Of a stretch of DNA of 64,000 nucleotides, positions 1 through 10,284 are shown piece by piece (position 1 is the stretch's first letter; each line of letters begins with the position of its first letter). Under the pieces are notes generated by a model. That model was given only the letters and a program-made list of their open reading frames with translations, made no database searches and was not told the DNA's origin. A program made the translations under genes and the position numbers. Source of the stretch: Variovorax sp. OAS795 (GTDB lineage Bacteria; Pseudomonadota; Gammaproteobacteria; Burkholderiales; Burkholderiaceae_C); NCBI RefSeq assembly GCF_040546685.1, contig NZ_JBEPOH010000001.1:3968001-4032000 (forward strand). Reading direction: 5' to 3'.

Positions 1-395
1 CCCCAGGTGCGGCAGCCGAGCCGCGCGAGCAGGTCGAGGTGCTCGCGCGCGGCGCTCAGCGTGTCCAGCGGCAGGCCTGCGGGAATGTCCCTGGGCCGAT
101 GCTCGTTGCGCTCGAACAGGCGCAGCCGGGCCAGCGCGACGAGGCTCGTGGCGCCCTGGGCGCCGCGCATCACGGCGCCCGGCGCGGGGTTCTCGTGGGC
201 CAGCTGCCGCATCAGCGACGAGCGCCCGCCCCACAGCCGCTCGCAGGCCGAGACCTCGAGCATCAGCGCTTCGTCCTGCCACGCGACATGCGGTGTGTAT
301 TGCAGCGCCCACCAGCCCAGCGCTTCCGGGGTGGGCAGGACCGGCGCTTCGGAGGCATCGGTTTCAGGCGACCACCGCAATGCGATCCAGTGCAT
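1..395 (-). CDS. imuB: ImuB, Y-family DNA polymerase-like protein (5' part only)
   Basis: This is the first 131 codons of a gene that runs off the left edge. The protein begins MHWIALRWSP and continues with the ELxxCxRLWGG-type segment (LEVSACERLWGG) of the ImuB group of Y-family polymerase homologues. ImuB lacks polymerase activity in characterised species and bridges ImuA, DnaE2 and the beta clamp during SOS-induced translesion synthesis. The start (ATG at 393-395) lies inside the end of imuA, with a 32-base overlap in another frame, so the two genes are translationally coupled. dnaE2 would be expected further left, outside the window. The call rests on the N-terminal sequence and on the imuA neighbour. 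Confidence 0.85.
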   Translation of the reverse strand, partial: MHWIALRWSPETDASEAPVLPTPEALGWWALQYTPHVAWQDEALMLEVSACERLWGGRSSLMRQLAHENPAPGAVMRGAQGATSLVALARLRLFERNEHRPRDIPAGLPLDTLSAAREHLDLLARLGCRTW

Positions 396-1170
396 TGGCG
401 CCTCCCTTCCACGCGTCGATGCGCACCACCGTGGCCGACGCTGCCGCTTCGCCGGCTGGCACCGTGCCCTGCTGCTGCAGCCGCAGCTTGCGGCGCAGCC
501 GCGCGGCGGCCAGCAAGGCGGCCATGCGCTCGTTGCGCGCGGGCAGCATCACAGGCGCGGCGAGCGGCGGGCCGCGGCGCTTGAGGATGCGCAATTCGAT
601 CTGCGCGCTGTCGGGCGCGCAGCTTTCCACCTGAAGCCGCAGCCGCGCGGGCGACGCGCCCTGCGCGGCCGATTCGGGCCGGCAGACGAAAAGCAGCACC
701 TCATGCTGGGCGGCCGCCAACTGCAGCCGCCGCAGTTCGCCCACCCTCGCCTGCGGCAGCCAAGCCAGCACGGCCGCCACGTCCGCGCAGCGCAATGCCT
801 GCTCGCAGGCCCACAGCCTCGCGGCCGGGGCTTCGCTTCGGACCCACATCAGCGCCTCCACCGGCAGCCCCTGCGCCGCCAGCGAGGGCCCGCAAGGTTC
901 ATAAGGGGCGCCGATCAGCACCACCGGGCCGCCCCGCGCTTCCACCGCGCGTGCCAGGGCGGGGAGCAGCAGCCGCCAGACATGCGCCTCGGGCGTGGCT
1001 TGCAGCAGCTCCGTCATGGCGCCGACCGGCCAGCCGCCCCCCGGCAACTCCGCGTCCAGCGCGGCGTGGCCAGTGGCGGCGACCTGTGCGTCGGCCAGGC
1101 CGAGCTCGTCGGCGTGCCAGACGCCGCGGCCGGCGGCAGCGGAAAAGGAGTCGAGGAAAGGAAGGCCCAT
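364..1170 (-). CDS. imuA: ImuA, SOS-induced translesion synthesis protein
   Basis: A RecA/SulA-like protein of about 268 residues, the first gene of the imuA-imuB(-dnaE2) mutasome cassette. Typical features are the N-terminal segment VWHADELG, the phrase GHAALDAELPGGGWPVGAMTE, where RecA-like proteins have their P-loop region, and an Arg-rich C-terminal part. In characterised bacteria ImuA and ImuB recruit the error-prone polymerase DnaE2 after DNA damage. I place the start at the ATG of 1168-1170 (MGLPFLDSF) rather than 1221. The longer frame would run through the LexA operator at 1186-1201, which must lie upstream of the gene. It overlaps imuB by 32 bases. Regulation by LexA is strongly implied by the operator. 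Confidence 0.88.
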   Translation of the reverse strand: MGLPFLDSFSAAAGRGVWHADELGLADAQVAATGHAALDAELPGGGWPVGAMTELLQATPEAHVWRLLLPALARAVEARGGPVVLIGAPYEPCGPSLAAQGLPVEALMWVRSEAPAARLWACEQALRCADVAAVLAWLPQARVGELRRLQLAAAQHEVLLFVCRPESAAQGASPARLRLQVESCAPDSAQIELRILKRRGPPLAAPVMLPARNERMAALLAAARLRRKLRLQQQGTVPAGEAAASATVVRIDAWKGGANALDRIAVVA

Positions 1171-1185
1171 GATTGCGACTGTTAA

Positions 1186-1201
1186 CTGTATTTTTATACA
1201 G
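1186..1201 (-). promoter_or_regulatory. LexA operator (SOS box)
   Basis: The sequence CTGT-N8-ACAG (CTGTATTTTTATACAG) matches the canonical gammaproteobacterial/betaproteobacterial LexA box without a mismatch. It sits 15 bases upstream of the imuA start codon, where bound LexA would block the promoter. imuA operons are known SOS genes, so position and sequence agree. Confidence 0.92.
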
Positions 1202-1219
1202 TATTCCGTGGCCCGCAAC

Positions 1220-1242
1220 AACGAAGAATGGCATTCTTCGTT
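1220..1242. repeat. Perfect 11-bp inverted repeat with 1-base centre
   Basis: Left arm AACGAAGAATG (1220-1230), centre G, right arm CATTCTTCGTT (1232-1242). It lies in the divergent promoter region between imuA and the CmcJ-like gene, just beyond the LexA box. It could be an operator for the rightward gene or a short hairpin; the sequence alone does not decide. Confidence 0.75.
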
Positions 1243-1339
1243 TCCTTGATTTCATATTCCTATGGTTCATGTGAATGCGCGCAGAAGTCGGTTGAGCCGG
1301 CGCCCGGGATTGGCTCCAATGCAGGCAAAAGGAGCTCGC

Positions 1340-2173
1340 ATGAACCCGCCCACCGTCACCGCCGGCCTCAACTACCTCCAGCCCTCCTTGCTGCGCCCCT
1401 TCAGCTACATCTTTCCGCCACCACCCGGCACGCCATGGGAAAGCGGCAGCTACGAACTGCGCCCGATGCCGATCGCGGATGCGCGCGCGGCCACCACGCC
1501 GCCCCACATCGAGTGCGAAGGCTTCGTGCTGCGCGATGCGCCCACCGCCGTCTCGGACTTCCTGGACGACGCCGAGGTCACGGCCGTCTACCACCGCGAG
1601 GTGGCGGAACTGGCGCTCGCCGTCACAGGCAGCACGCGGGCCTTCGTGTTCGACCACCTCGTGCGCCAGCGCGAAGCCGACCGCACGGCCCTGAGCTTCG
1701 GCCGCCGCGCCACCCACGGCAAGGCCGCCGCCAACGGCCGCATCCACAACGACTACACCGAAGACTCCGGCCGCCGCCGGCTCGGCATGGTGCTGACCGA
1801 CCCCGATGAAGCCGCGGCCGTGCGGCGCTACTGCATCGTCAACGTCTGGCGCTCGATCAGGGGGCCGGTGCTGGACACGCCGCTGGCCGTCTGCGACGCG
1901 CGCACCGTGACGGCCGGGGACCTCGTGGCCGCCGAAGTGCGCTACCCCGAGCGCACCGGCGAGATCTACCTGGCCACGCATTCGCCCGCGCACCGGTGGT
2001 CTTACTTTTCGGCGATGGACCGGCACGAGGCGCTGGTCTTCAAGCAGTACGACTCGCAACTGGGCGGCGTCTCGCGCTTCACGCCGCATGCGGCCTTCGA
2101 CCATCCCGATGCACCGGCCGGCGCGCCGCCGCGGCAGAGCATCGAGGCCCGCTGCCTGGTGGTGTTCGAATGA
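1340..2173 (+). CDS. CmcJ/NvfI-family oxidoreductase (methyltransferase/GA4-desaturase-like)
   Basis: A 277-residue protein of the family that includes CmcJ (7-alpha-cephem-methoxylase P8 chain) and fungal GA4 desaturase-like enzymes. The family hallmarks are visible: RIHNDYTE near residue 135, VNVWRSIRGPVLDTPLAVCD near 170, and YLATHSPAHRWSYFSAMDRHEALVFKQYDS near 215, with the His residues expected to bind Fe(II) in a 2-oxoglutarate-dioxygenase-like fold. The substrate is unknown. The start is set at 1340, where a good GGAG ribosome-binding site lies 6 bases upstream; an earlier in-frame ATG at 1262 has none. The gene is convergent with the following LysR gene and leaves only 20 bases between stops. 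Confidence 0.8.
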   Translation: MNPPTVTAGLNYLQPSLLRPFSYIFPPPPGTPWESGSYELRPMPIADARAATTPPHIECEGFVLRDAPTAVSDFLDDAEVTAVYHREVAELALAVTGSTRAFVFDHLVRQREADRTALSFGRRATHGKAAANGRIHNDYTEDSGRRRLGMVLTDPDEAAAVRRYCIVNVWRSIRGPVLDTPLAVCDARTVTAGDLVAAEVRYPERTGEIYLATHSPAHRWSYFSAMDRHEALVFKQYDSQLGGVSRFTPHAAFDHPDAPAGAPPRQSIEARCLVVFE

Positions 2174-2193
2174 GCCGGACGCGGTGCTGCGGC

Positions 2194-3129
2194 TCAGGAA
2201 CCGCCGTCCGCCGCATCGCCTGAGAGCCGCGCCTCGGCGGCCAGCCAGGCGGCCACGTGGCGCACCTCTTCGCGCGGCTCGGCCTCGGCCTGGATCAGCC
2301 AGTAGGCGTGCCCCGATGCCTGCGCGGGCACCGGCGAGACCAGCCGCACCAGCCGCTTCTCGTCGAGCAGCGGCCTGATCAGTTCGAGCCGCCCGAGCGC
2401 CACGCCCTGCCCGGCCAACGCCGCCTGGATCAGCTGGTCGTACTGGTTGAAGTGCAGCACCGACTGCGGCTTCGCATCGGCCCAGCCCACCGAGGCGAGC
2501 CAGCCGTTCCATTGCAACCACGGATGCTGCGGATCGTCGAAGTCCAGCAGGTGCAGGCGCGACACGGCGCCGGCCGAGCGCAGCGGCTCCAACCCGCGCG
2601 ACGGATGCGCCACGGGCGCCACGGTTTCACCGAAGAGCCGCACCGCGCCGGCCGGTGCCAGCGCGGGCGTGGTGTAGCGGATGGCCAGGTCGATGCCCTC
2701 GTTGCGCAGGTCGGCGAGCCGGTTGTTGGCCGACACGCGCACGTCCACGCCCGGATGCAGCTTCTGCACCTGGCTGAGCCGCGGCAGCAGCCAGAGCCCC
2801 GTCATGCCGATGCTGGCGCTGAGCGTCACGGGGCGCTGCTCGCCGGCCTGGCGCAGGCCGCCCATCACGTCCTGCAGCTGCTGCACCGCGCCGTCCGCGC
2901 TGCGGAAAAGCCGCTCGCCTTCGGGCGTGAACGAAATCGAGCGGTGCCCGCGCAGCAGCAGCTTCACGCCCAGCTGCGCTTCGAGCGCGTGGACCTGCTT
3001 GCTGACAGCCGATTGGGTCAGGCACAGGTCCTGTGCCGCCAGCGAAATGCTCATGCGCCGGCCCACCGCCACGAAGCCCCGCACCAGGTCCAGCGAGGAC
3101 AGGCGAAGGAGCGAAAGTGGCATTCCCAT
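2194..3129 (-). CDS. LysR-family transcriptional regulator
   Basis: A 311-residue LysR regulator. The N-terminal winged helix-turn-helix is clear (LAAQDLCLTQSAVSKQVHAL, residues about 27-46), followed by a periplasmic-binding-type effector domain (ASIGMTGLWLLPRL, then NEGIDLAIRY and GQGVALGRLELI). It is of the GcvA-like type. The start at 3129 gives the usual length; a frame open to 3297 would overlap the promoter of the divergent binding-protein gene. By orientation it probably controls that divergent gene (110-base intergenic region), which is inference only. The effector is unknown. Confidence 0.88.
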   Translation of the reverse strand: MGMPLSLLRLSSLDLVRGFVAVGRRMSISLAAQDLCLTQSAVSKQVHALEAQLGVKLLLRGHRSISFTPEGERLFRSADGAVQQLQDVMGGLRQAGEQRPVTLSASIGMTGLWLLPRLSQVQKLHPGVDVRVSANNRLADLRNEGIDLAIRYTTPALAPAGAVRLFGETVAPVAHPSRGLEPLRSAGAVSRLHLLDFDDPQHPWLQWNGWLASVGWADAKPQSVLHFNQYDQLIQAALAGQGVALGRLELIRPLLDEKRLVRLVSPVPAQASGHAYWLIQAEAEPREEVRHVAAWLAAEARLSGDAADGGS

Positions 3130-3239
3130 GATGAATATGAGCCGGGATTCTGACGGCGGACGTGCTGCGCCGCAACCACAGAGCGGTTTACCCGCTGGGC
3201 ACCGGCGTCTTAAGATCAGCCAGTTAACAATTTGTGACC

Positions 3240-4364
3240 ATGAAATACAAAAAGATTCACGCGCTCGCCTCGACCCTGGCCGCCTTCGTCCTCGCACTCT
3301 CCCCCGCCGCGCAGGCCCAGACCAAGCTCCTGATCGGGCAGACCTACGTCCAGACCGGGCCGCTCGCGTCCCTGTCGACCGAACCCCTGGTCGGCATCCG
3401 CGCCTTCTTCACCACGCTGAATGCCAACGGCGGCGTCAATGGCCGGCCGGTCGAACTGCGCCAGCTCGACGACGCCTTCGATCCCGCCAAGGGCGCCGAG
3501 AACGTCAAGACCTTCGCCAAGGAAGGCGCCATCGGCATCCTCATGCCGATCGGCACCTCGTCGTCCGTCGGCGCGCTGAAGGCGGCCAACGAGCTCAAGA
3601 TCCCCGTCGTCGGCCCGTACACCGGCGCGGCCCCGGTCGTGAAGGCATCGGAGTATGGCTTTCCGGTACGCATCAGCTACGACGAGGAATACGCCCGCAT
3701 CGTGAACCACCTGTTCACCATCGGCCTCACCCGCATCGGCTTTGCGCACAACGACAATCCCGGCGCGCGCTCGGCGCTGGAAAGCACGCAGAAGTTCGTG
3801 GCCGAACGCGGCGAGAAACTGGCGGGCAGCGTGGCCATCAAGAACGACGGATCCGACGCCGCCGAACGCGCCGCCGAACTGGCCAAGCTCAAGCCCAAGG
3901 CGGTGGTGTTGTCGGCCACCAATGAGGTGGCGGCCAAGTTCATCTCGGCCTACCGTGCCGCGGGCGGCGAAACGGCCTTCTACTCGTTCTCGCTGCTGAA
4001 CGGCCAGAAGCTGTTCCAGGACATCAAGAAGGACGCAGCCGGCGTGGTCATTTCGCAGGTCGTACCGTATCCGTGGAACAGCGCCATGCCGGTGATTGCC
4101 GAGTACCAGGCGGCGATGAAGAAAATCGGCGCGACCGAGTACAGCTATGCCAGCCTCGAAGGCTACGTGGCGGCCAAGATCATGGTCGAGGGATTGAAGC
4201 GCGCTGGAGCGAACCCCACGCCGGATTCGCTGCACAAGGGACTCGAGTCGTTCCGCACCCTCGACATCGGCGGCATTGCCGTGTCGTACCGGCCCGGCGA
4301 GCACCGCGGCCTCACGTTCTCCGAGCTGTCGATGCTCAAGGCCGACGGGCGCTACCTGCGCTGA
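3240..4364 (+). CDS. ABC transporter substrate-binding protein, branched-chain amino acid type (LivK-like)
   Basis: A 374-residue periplasmic binding protein of the type I fold used by branched-chain amino acid and aromatic or short-chain carboxylate ABC transporters. A Sec signal peptide ends at AQAQ-T near residue 28. The mature start KLLIGQTYVQTGPLASLS and GIRAFFTTLNANGGVNGRPV are typical of the family, and VVGPYTGA and YASLEGYVAAKIMVEGLKRA follow. No permease or ATPase gene is adjacent, so it is an orphan receptor or has a sensory role. ATG 3240 is chosen; an in-frame GTG at 3234 would add two residues. It is divergent from a LysR gene. Confidence 0.85.
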   Translation: MKYKKIHALASTLAAFVLALSPAAQAQTKLLIGQTYVQTGPLASLSTEPLVGIRAFFTTLNANGGVNGRPVELRQLDDAFDPAKGAENVKTFAKEGAIGILMPIGTSSSVGALKAANELKIPVVGPYTGAAPVVKASEYGFPVRISYDEEYARIVNHLFTIGLTRIGFAHNDNPGARSALESTQKFVAERGEKLAGSVAIKNDGSDAAERAAELAKLKPKAVVLSATNEVAAKFISAYRAAGGETAFYSFSLLNGQKLFQDIKKDAAGVVISQVVPYPWNSAMPVIAEYQAAMKKIGATEYSYASLEGYVAAKIMVEGLKRAGANPTPDSLHKGLESFRTLDIGGIAVSYRPGEHRGLTFSELSMLKADGRYLR

Positions 4365-4405
4365 GCTTCCGGGGGCGCGCTTCCTGGCGCAGAATTTCGT
4401 TCGTG

Positions 4406-5371
4406 ATGACGACGTCCTTCACGAACGATGCGCAGCCCCCTGCCCTCACGCGCGCCCAGCTGCTCAGGCTCGGCGCTGCGTTGTGCGCCAGTGCCGCGCT
4501 GCCCGCGTTCGCGCAGCACCAAGGCAGGCCCGCAATGCAAATGAACTCCCGCCTCATCCCCGGCACCCAGGAAGCCTTGCCGGTGATCGGCTGCGGCACC
4601 TGGATCGGCTTCGACCAGCGCCCCGGCACCGACGAATACAAGCGCCTTCCCGGCGTGCTGGAGGCGCTCTTTGCCGCGGGCGGCAAGGTGATCGACAGCT
4701 CGCCGATGTACGGCCGCTCGGAGGAAACCACCGGCGAGCTGCTGGCCGCATCGAAGCAGGTCAAAACCGGGGCGGCGTTTCTCGCCACCAAGGTCTGGAC
4801 CTCGGGCCGCGAGCCCGGCATCGCGCAGATGGCGCAGTCGTTCACGCGCCTGCGCACCGGGCGCATGGACCTGATGCAGGTGCACAACCTCCTCGACTGG
4901 AAAACCCATCTGGCCACGCTGCGCCGCTGGAAGGACAAGGGCCGCGTGCGCTACATCGGCATCACGCACTACACCGCCTCGGCCTACGGCGACGTGGAAG
5001 CCGTGCTGCGTGCCGAGAAGCTCGACTTTCTGCAGATCAACTATTCGATCGACGCGCGCGAGGCCGAGCAGCGCCTGCTGCCGCTTGCGGCCGAACGCGG
5101 CGTGGCGGTGATCGTCAACATGCCCTTCGGCGGCGGCGGCCTGTTGCGCCGGCTGCGCGACAAGCCGCTGCCTCCGTGGGCCGGCGAGATCGGCTGCACG
5201 AGCTGGGCGCAGGTGCTGCTGAAGTTCGTGCTCGGCCATCCCGCCGTGACCTGCACCATTCCCGGCACCAGCCGCGCCGAGCACATGGCTGACAACGCCG
5301 CGGCCGGCGCCGGTGTCCTGCCGGATGCGGCGTTCTGGCGCAGCCATGCGGGCGCGATCGGGCTCCCCTAG
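4406..5371 (+). CDS. Exported aldo/keto reductase
   Basis: A 321-residue aldo/keto reductase with an N-terminal export signal (TRAQLLRLGAALCASAALPAFAQ), which is unusual because most family members are cytosolic and NADPH-dependent. The catalytic tetrad is present: Asp and Tyr in VIDSSPMYGRSEET, Lys in FLATKVW, His in MDLMQVHNL. The signal resembles a Tat signal but lacks a clean twin arginine (it reads TRAQLLR). If Tat-exported, the enzyme would carry its folded nicotinamide cofactor to the periplasm. The substrate is unknown. The preferred start is the ATG at 4406. A GTG at 4403 is also possible. Confidence 0.82.
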   Translation: MTTSFTNDAQPPALTRAQLLRLGAALCASAALPAFAQHQGRPAMQMNSRLIPGTQEALPVIGCGTWIGFDQRPGTDEYKRLPGVLEALFAAGGKVIDSSPMYGRSEETTGELLAASKQVKTGAAFLATKVWTSGREPGIAQMAQSFTRLRTGRMDLMQVHNLLDWKTHLATLRRWKDKGRVRYIGITHYTASAYGDVEAVLRAEKLDFLQINYSIDAREAEQRLLPLAAERGVAVIVNMPFGGGGLLRRLRDKPLPPWAGEIGCTSWAQVLLKFVLGHPAVTCTIPGTSRAEHMADNAAAGAGVLPDAAFWRSHAGAIGLP

Positions 5372-5388
5372 CCCGGGGCCCTTGTCCG

Positions 5389-6264
5389 TCAACCCAGGAA
5401 GCGCAGCAGCAGCCGGTTGAATTCGTCGGCGCGCTCGTACTGCGCCCAGTGTCCTGCGCCGTCGATCACCACGCCTTCGCGCTGCGGATGGCCGGCCGTG
5501 AGCCTGGCCACCAGCGGGCGCGGATCGGCGGTGACGTCGCAGGCGCCCCAGAGCAGCAGTTGCGGTCCGCCGAGCGTGTCGAGCGCGGCCTGCAGCCCGC
5601 CCGCCTGCGACACCTCCTTGCTGCGAAAGCGCGTGCCGTGGCAGGAGATGTCGTGGATCTCGAAAGCCAGCGGATCGATGGCGGCCTTGTCGTGCAGCAT
5701 CAGTGCGCCAAGGTTGTGCAGCAGCGCGGCGCGCTCTTCTTCGCGGTTCGGCGCGGCACGCCAGTTGATCATCTGCACCGCCATGCGCCGCACCGTGCCG
5801 TGCCCGCCGCTGCCCACGAGCGCGAGCCGCCGGATCGCACCGCGCCGCACCGCGAAGCGCGCCGCCGTGAGTCCGCCGAACGAGAAACCGCCCAGGTCGA
5901 TCGGCGTCCCCGCGCCAATCAACTGGTCGAGCGATCCGCCGAGCGCATCGAGCAGCGGGCCGAGCGAATCCTCGCCGGGCGCAACGCGCGGCGGCGCATC
6001 GGAGTCGTTGAACCCGGGCATGTCCGGGAGCCACAGCATGTGCTCGGCCGAGAGCGCCTCGACGTTGCGCAGCCAGTGCATCCAGCTGCCATGGCCGCCA
6101 TGCAGCAGCACCAGCGGGGGACGGCCGCCATGTTCGGCACCGAAGCGGCGCCAGCAGACGCGAACACCGCCATGGACGACGTCATGGCGCGTGCCGCTTG
6201 CAGCGATGCGTTCGATGAGCAGGCGGGCTTCGGTATTGGAATCTGGAGCGGAAATGGAAGACAT
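5389..6264 (-). CDS. Alpha/beta-fold hydrolase
   Basis: A 291-residue alpha/beta hydrolase. The oxyanion-hole motif LVLLHGGHGSWMHWLRN lies near residues 50-67, the nucleophile elbow is GFSFGG (GxSxG, near 122-127), the acid lies near CDVTADPRP, and the catalytic His is in GAGHWAQYE near the C-terminus. The nearest families are meta-cleavage-product hydrolases and similar carbon-carbon or ester hydrolases. It is encoded on the same strand as the LigB-type dioxygenase, 92 bases downstream of it. A ring-cleavage and hydrolysis pair is therefore possible but not shown. It is convergent with the aldo/keto reductase gene, 17 bases away. Confidence 0.82.
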   Translation of the reverse strand: MSSISAPDSNTEARLLIERIAASGTRHDVVHGGVRVCWRRFGAEHGGRPPLVLLHGGHGSWMHWLRNVEALSAEHMLWLPDMPGFNDSDAPPRVAPGEDSLGPLLDALGGSLDQLIGAGTPIDLGGFSFGGLTAARFAVRRGAIRRLALVGSGGHGTVRRMAVQMINWRAAPNREEERAALLHNLGALMLHDKAAIDPLAFEIHDISCHGTRFRSKEVSQAGGLQAALDTLGGPQLLLWGACDVTADPRPLVARLTAGHPQREGVVIDGAGHWAQYERADEFNRLLLRFLG

Positions 6265-6356
6265 CGTGAGATTCTGCCGCTTGGCATTGGAAGCTGCGGC
6301 GAACCGGTGGCATGCCGTTCCTGGCATCCGCGGCAGCCCCCACCCGGGCAGCTTTG

Positions 6357-7175
6357 TCAACCGAAGCGGTAGCTCGACACCACCAGCCCGCCCATGAAGT
6401 CGTCCTCGTGATACACGCGTTCGCCGGGCTCCTGCTCGGCGGCCCCGACAGCGACCATCAGCGGCACCAGGTGTTCCTCGCGCGGATGCGCCATGCGTGC
6501 CGACGGGGCCGAGGCCCATTCCTGCAGCCGCTGCACGCGTTCCCCTGGTGCCGCCTCGACGGCGGTGTGGTCGAGCCAGTCGCCAAAATCCTTTGAGACG
6601 CCATGCGCCTGCGGGCCGAAGTTGCGCAGGTTGTGATAGCTGAGGCCGCTGCCCACGATCAGCACGTTCTCGTCCCGCAGGGGCGCCAGCGCACGGCCGA
6701 GCGCGAGATGCTCCGCGGGATCGAGCCCGCGCTTGAGCGACAGCTGCACCACCGGCACATTGGCATCGGGGTACATCGCCTTCATGGGCGAGAACATGCC
6801 GTGGTCGAAGCCGCGTTCAGGGTCGATGGCCGCGGGAAGCCCGGCCACCGCAAGCAGCGATTTTACGCGCTGCGCGAGTTCGGGCGATCCGGGCGCCTCA
6901 TAGCGCACTTCGTAGGTGTGGGCGGGAAAGCCGCCGTAGTCGTAGATCATGGGCGGGCGTGGGTTGCCCTGCACCGTGAAGACGGGCGCCTCCCAGTGGG
7001 CCGACACCATGAGGATGGCGTCGGGGGTGCGGCCGATCTGCCGCGGCATGTCGGCCAGCGCGGCGGCCAGGCGGTCGTAGACGCCGCCCATCTCCTTCTT
7101 CATCCAGGGCCAGGGGCCACCGCCGTGGGAGATGAAGTACGTGGGCAGGCGCGAGGTATTGTGGTCGTGGGTCAA
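6357..7175 (-). CDS. LigB/DODA-type extradiol dioxygenase (YgiD-like)
   Basis: A 272-residue class III extradiol dioxygenase of the 4,5-DOPA dioxygenase/YgiD group. Zn/Fe ligands are visible in YFISHGGGPWPWM (His near residue 16), DHGMFSPMKAMYPDANVPVVQLSL (His near 120) and VGSGLSYHNLRNFG (His near 180). It opens catechol-type rings. I choose a TTG start at 7173-7175 because an AAGGAG ribosome-binding site lies 7 bases upstream and homologues begin just before RLPTYFISHGGG. The upstream ATG at 7214 would give 13 extra residues with no ribosome-binding site and would overlap a likely operator. A LysR gene is divergent. Confidence 0.85.
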   Translation of the reverse strand: MTHDHNTSRLPTYFISHGGGPWPWMKKEMGGVYDRLAAALADMPRQIGRTPDAILMVSAHWEAPVFTVQGNPRPPMIYDYGGFPAHTYEVRYEAPGSPELAQRVKSLLAVAGLPAAIDPERGFDHGMFSPMKAMYPDANVPVVQLSLKRGLDPAEHLALGRALAPLRDENVLIVGSGLSYHNLRNFGPQAHGVSKDFGDWLDHTAVEAAPGERVQRLQEWASAPSARMAHPREEHLVPLMVAVGAAEQEPGERVYHEDDFMGGLVVSSYRFG

Positions 7176-7212
7176 GTCGATGCTCCTTGAAAGCGTTGCA
7201 TCGACTGTAGAC

Positions 7213-7270
7213 ATTTCCCATGAAGAAATCGACACGCTAGGATGCATCGGTTCATTTCTCCTGAGGAAAT
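7213..7270. promoter_or_regulatory. Two identical LysR-type operators ATTTC-N7-GAAAT
   Basis: ATTTC-N7-GAAAT occurs at 7213-7229 and again at 7254-7270 in the 99-base region between the divergent dioxygenase and LysR genes. The copies start 41 bases apart, close to four helical turns, which suits binding of a LysR tetramer. The second site covers the ribosome-binding site of the LysR gene, suggesting autorepression. Both arms are exact in both copies. Confidence 0.7.
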
Positions 7271-7274
7271 CTTC

Positions 7275-8216
7275 ATGGACCGCCTGACCAGCCTGCGCGT
7301 GTTTCGAGAGGTCGTCGAAGCGGGCAGCTTCGTGGCCGCCGCAGAGCGGCTCGCGATGTCGCCGCCCATGGCAAGCAAGCACGTGGCGCAGCTCGAAAAG
7401 TCGCTGGGCGCACGCCTGCTGCACCGCTCCAGCCGCCACCTGAGCCTGACCGAAGCCGGCACCGCCTGGTACGAACAGAGCCGGCGCGCCCTCGACCTGC
7501 TCGATGCGGCCGAAGCCGCCATCGGCCAGAAGAGCGAGGCGCCGCGCGGGCAATTGAAGGTGAGCGCGCCGGTGTGGTGTGCCACGCCGCGCTTCGCGCG
7601 CGTGCTGGCCGACTACCGCGAGCGCTTTCCCGAAGTGCTGGTCGACATCCACCTGGAAAACCGCAAGGTCGACCTCGCGGCCGATGGCTACGACCTGGCG
7701 CTGCGTGCCACGCAGGAGCCCTCGCCGGCGCTCATCGCGCGGCCGCTGTGCCGCGTGCCCTTTCACCTGGCCGGCACGCCCGCCTACCTGCGCCGCATGG
7801 GCAGCCCGGTACTGCCGGCCGACGTGGCCCGGCTCGGCGCCATCGTGCCGAGCTACGTGAACCTGGAGAATCTTTCGCTCAAGGGACCGGGCGGCCGGAT
7901 GTTTCCACTGCGGCTCGCACCGGTGATGCGCTCGGACGACACCACGCTCACCCTGCATGCGGTGCGCGCGGACATGGGCGTTGCCTTCCTGCCCGAATGG
8001 CTGGTCGACGACGACCTGGCGGCGGGCCGGCTGGTGCGGCTCCTGCCCGACCACGCCCCGCATCCGGTCACGCTGTTCGCGGTGTACACCAGCCGCCAGT
8101 ACATGGCCCCCAAGCTGCGCAGCTTCATCGACTTTCTGGGCGAGCGGCTGGGCGGCCAACCGCCGGCCACCGCCAAACGCACCCTTTCGGGGCAAGGGAA
8201 TGCCGCCCGGGGCTAA
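7275..8216 (+). CDS. LysR-family transcriptional regulator
   Basis: A 313-residue LysR regulator of the PecT/GcvA-like clade. The helix-turn-helix lies at residues about 16-40 (SFVAAAERLAMSPPMASKHVAQLE), and the effector domain has the family phrases GYDLALRAT and LVRLLPDH. The start at 7275 follows a GAGG ribosome-binding site; an in-frame ATG at 7242 lies in the operator region. Divergent orientation and the paired ATTTC-N7-GAAAT sites suggest that it regulates the ring-cleavage dioxygenase and itself. Confidence 0.88.
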   Translation: MDRLTSLRVFREVVEAGSFVAAAERLAMSPPMASKHVAQLEKSLGARLLHRSSRHLSLTEAGTAWYEQSRRALDLLDAAEAAIGQKSEAPRGQLKVSAPVWCATPRFARVLADYRERFPEVLVDIHLENRKVDLAADGYDLALRATQEPSPALIARPLCRVPFHLAGTPAYLRRMGSPVLPADVARLGAIVPSYVNLENLSLKGPGGRMFPLRLAPVMRSDDTTLTLHAVRADMGVAFLPEWLVDDDLAAGRLVRLLPDHAPHPVTLFAVYTSRQYMAPKLRSFIDFLGERLGGQPPATAKRTLSGQGNAARG

Positions 8217-8246
8217 AGTCGCTGCTTCGCCTGGAGACTGCCCGCC

Positions 8247-10106
<1,860 letters not shown>

Positions 10107-10284
10107 GCGCTTCTTGTCAGCAAGCGTTACTGAGATGCGGCCAGCTTGTCGCGGATGAGGTGGCGCGGTCACGGCGCTCGGCCAGGTCTTCGCAAGTCCT
10201 ACAGCACAGGCCGCCCCTCGCCGACAGCAGGCAGCCTCCCTGGGCGCCATGCTGAAGCTGTCGTCATCAACGAGGAGTTCCCCC

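Noticed and set aside
3182..3196. AGCGG-N5-CCGCT dyad between LysR and the binding-protein gene as operator
   Set aside because: The arms are only five G+C-rich bases, so chance occurrence is likely in this genome.
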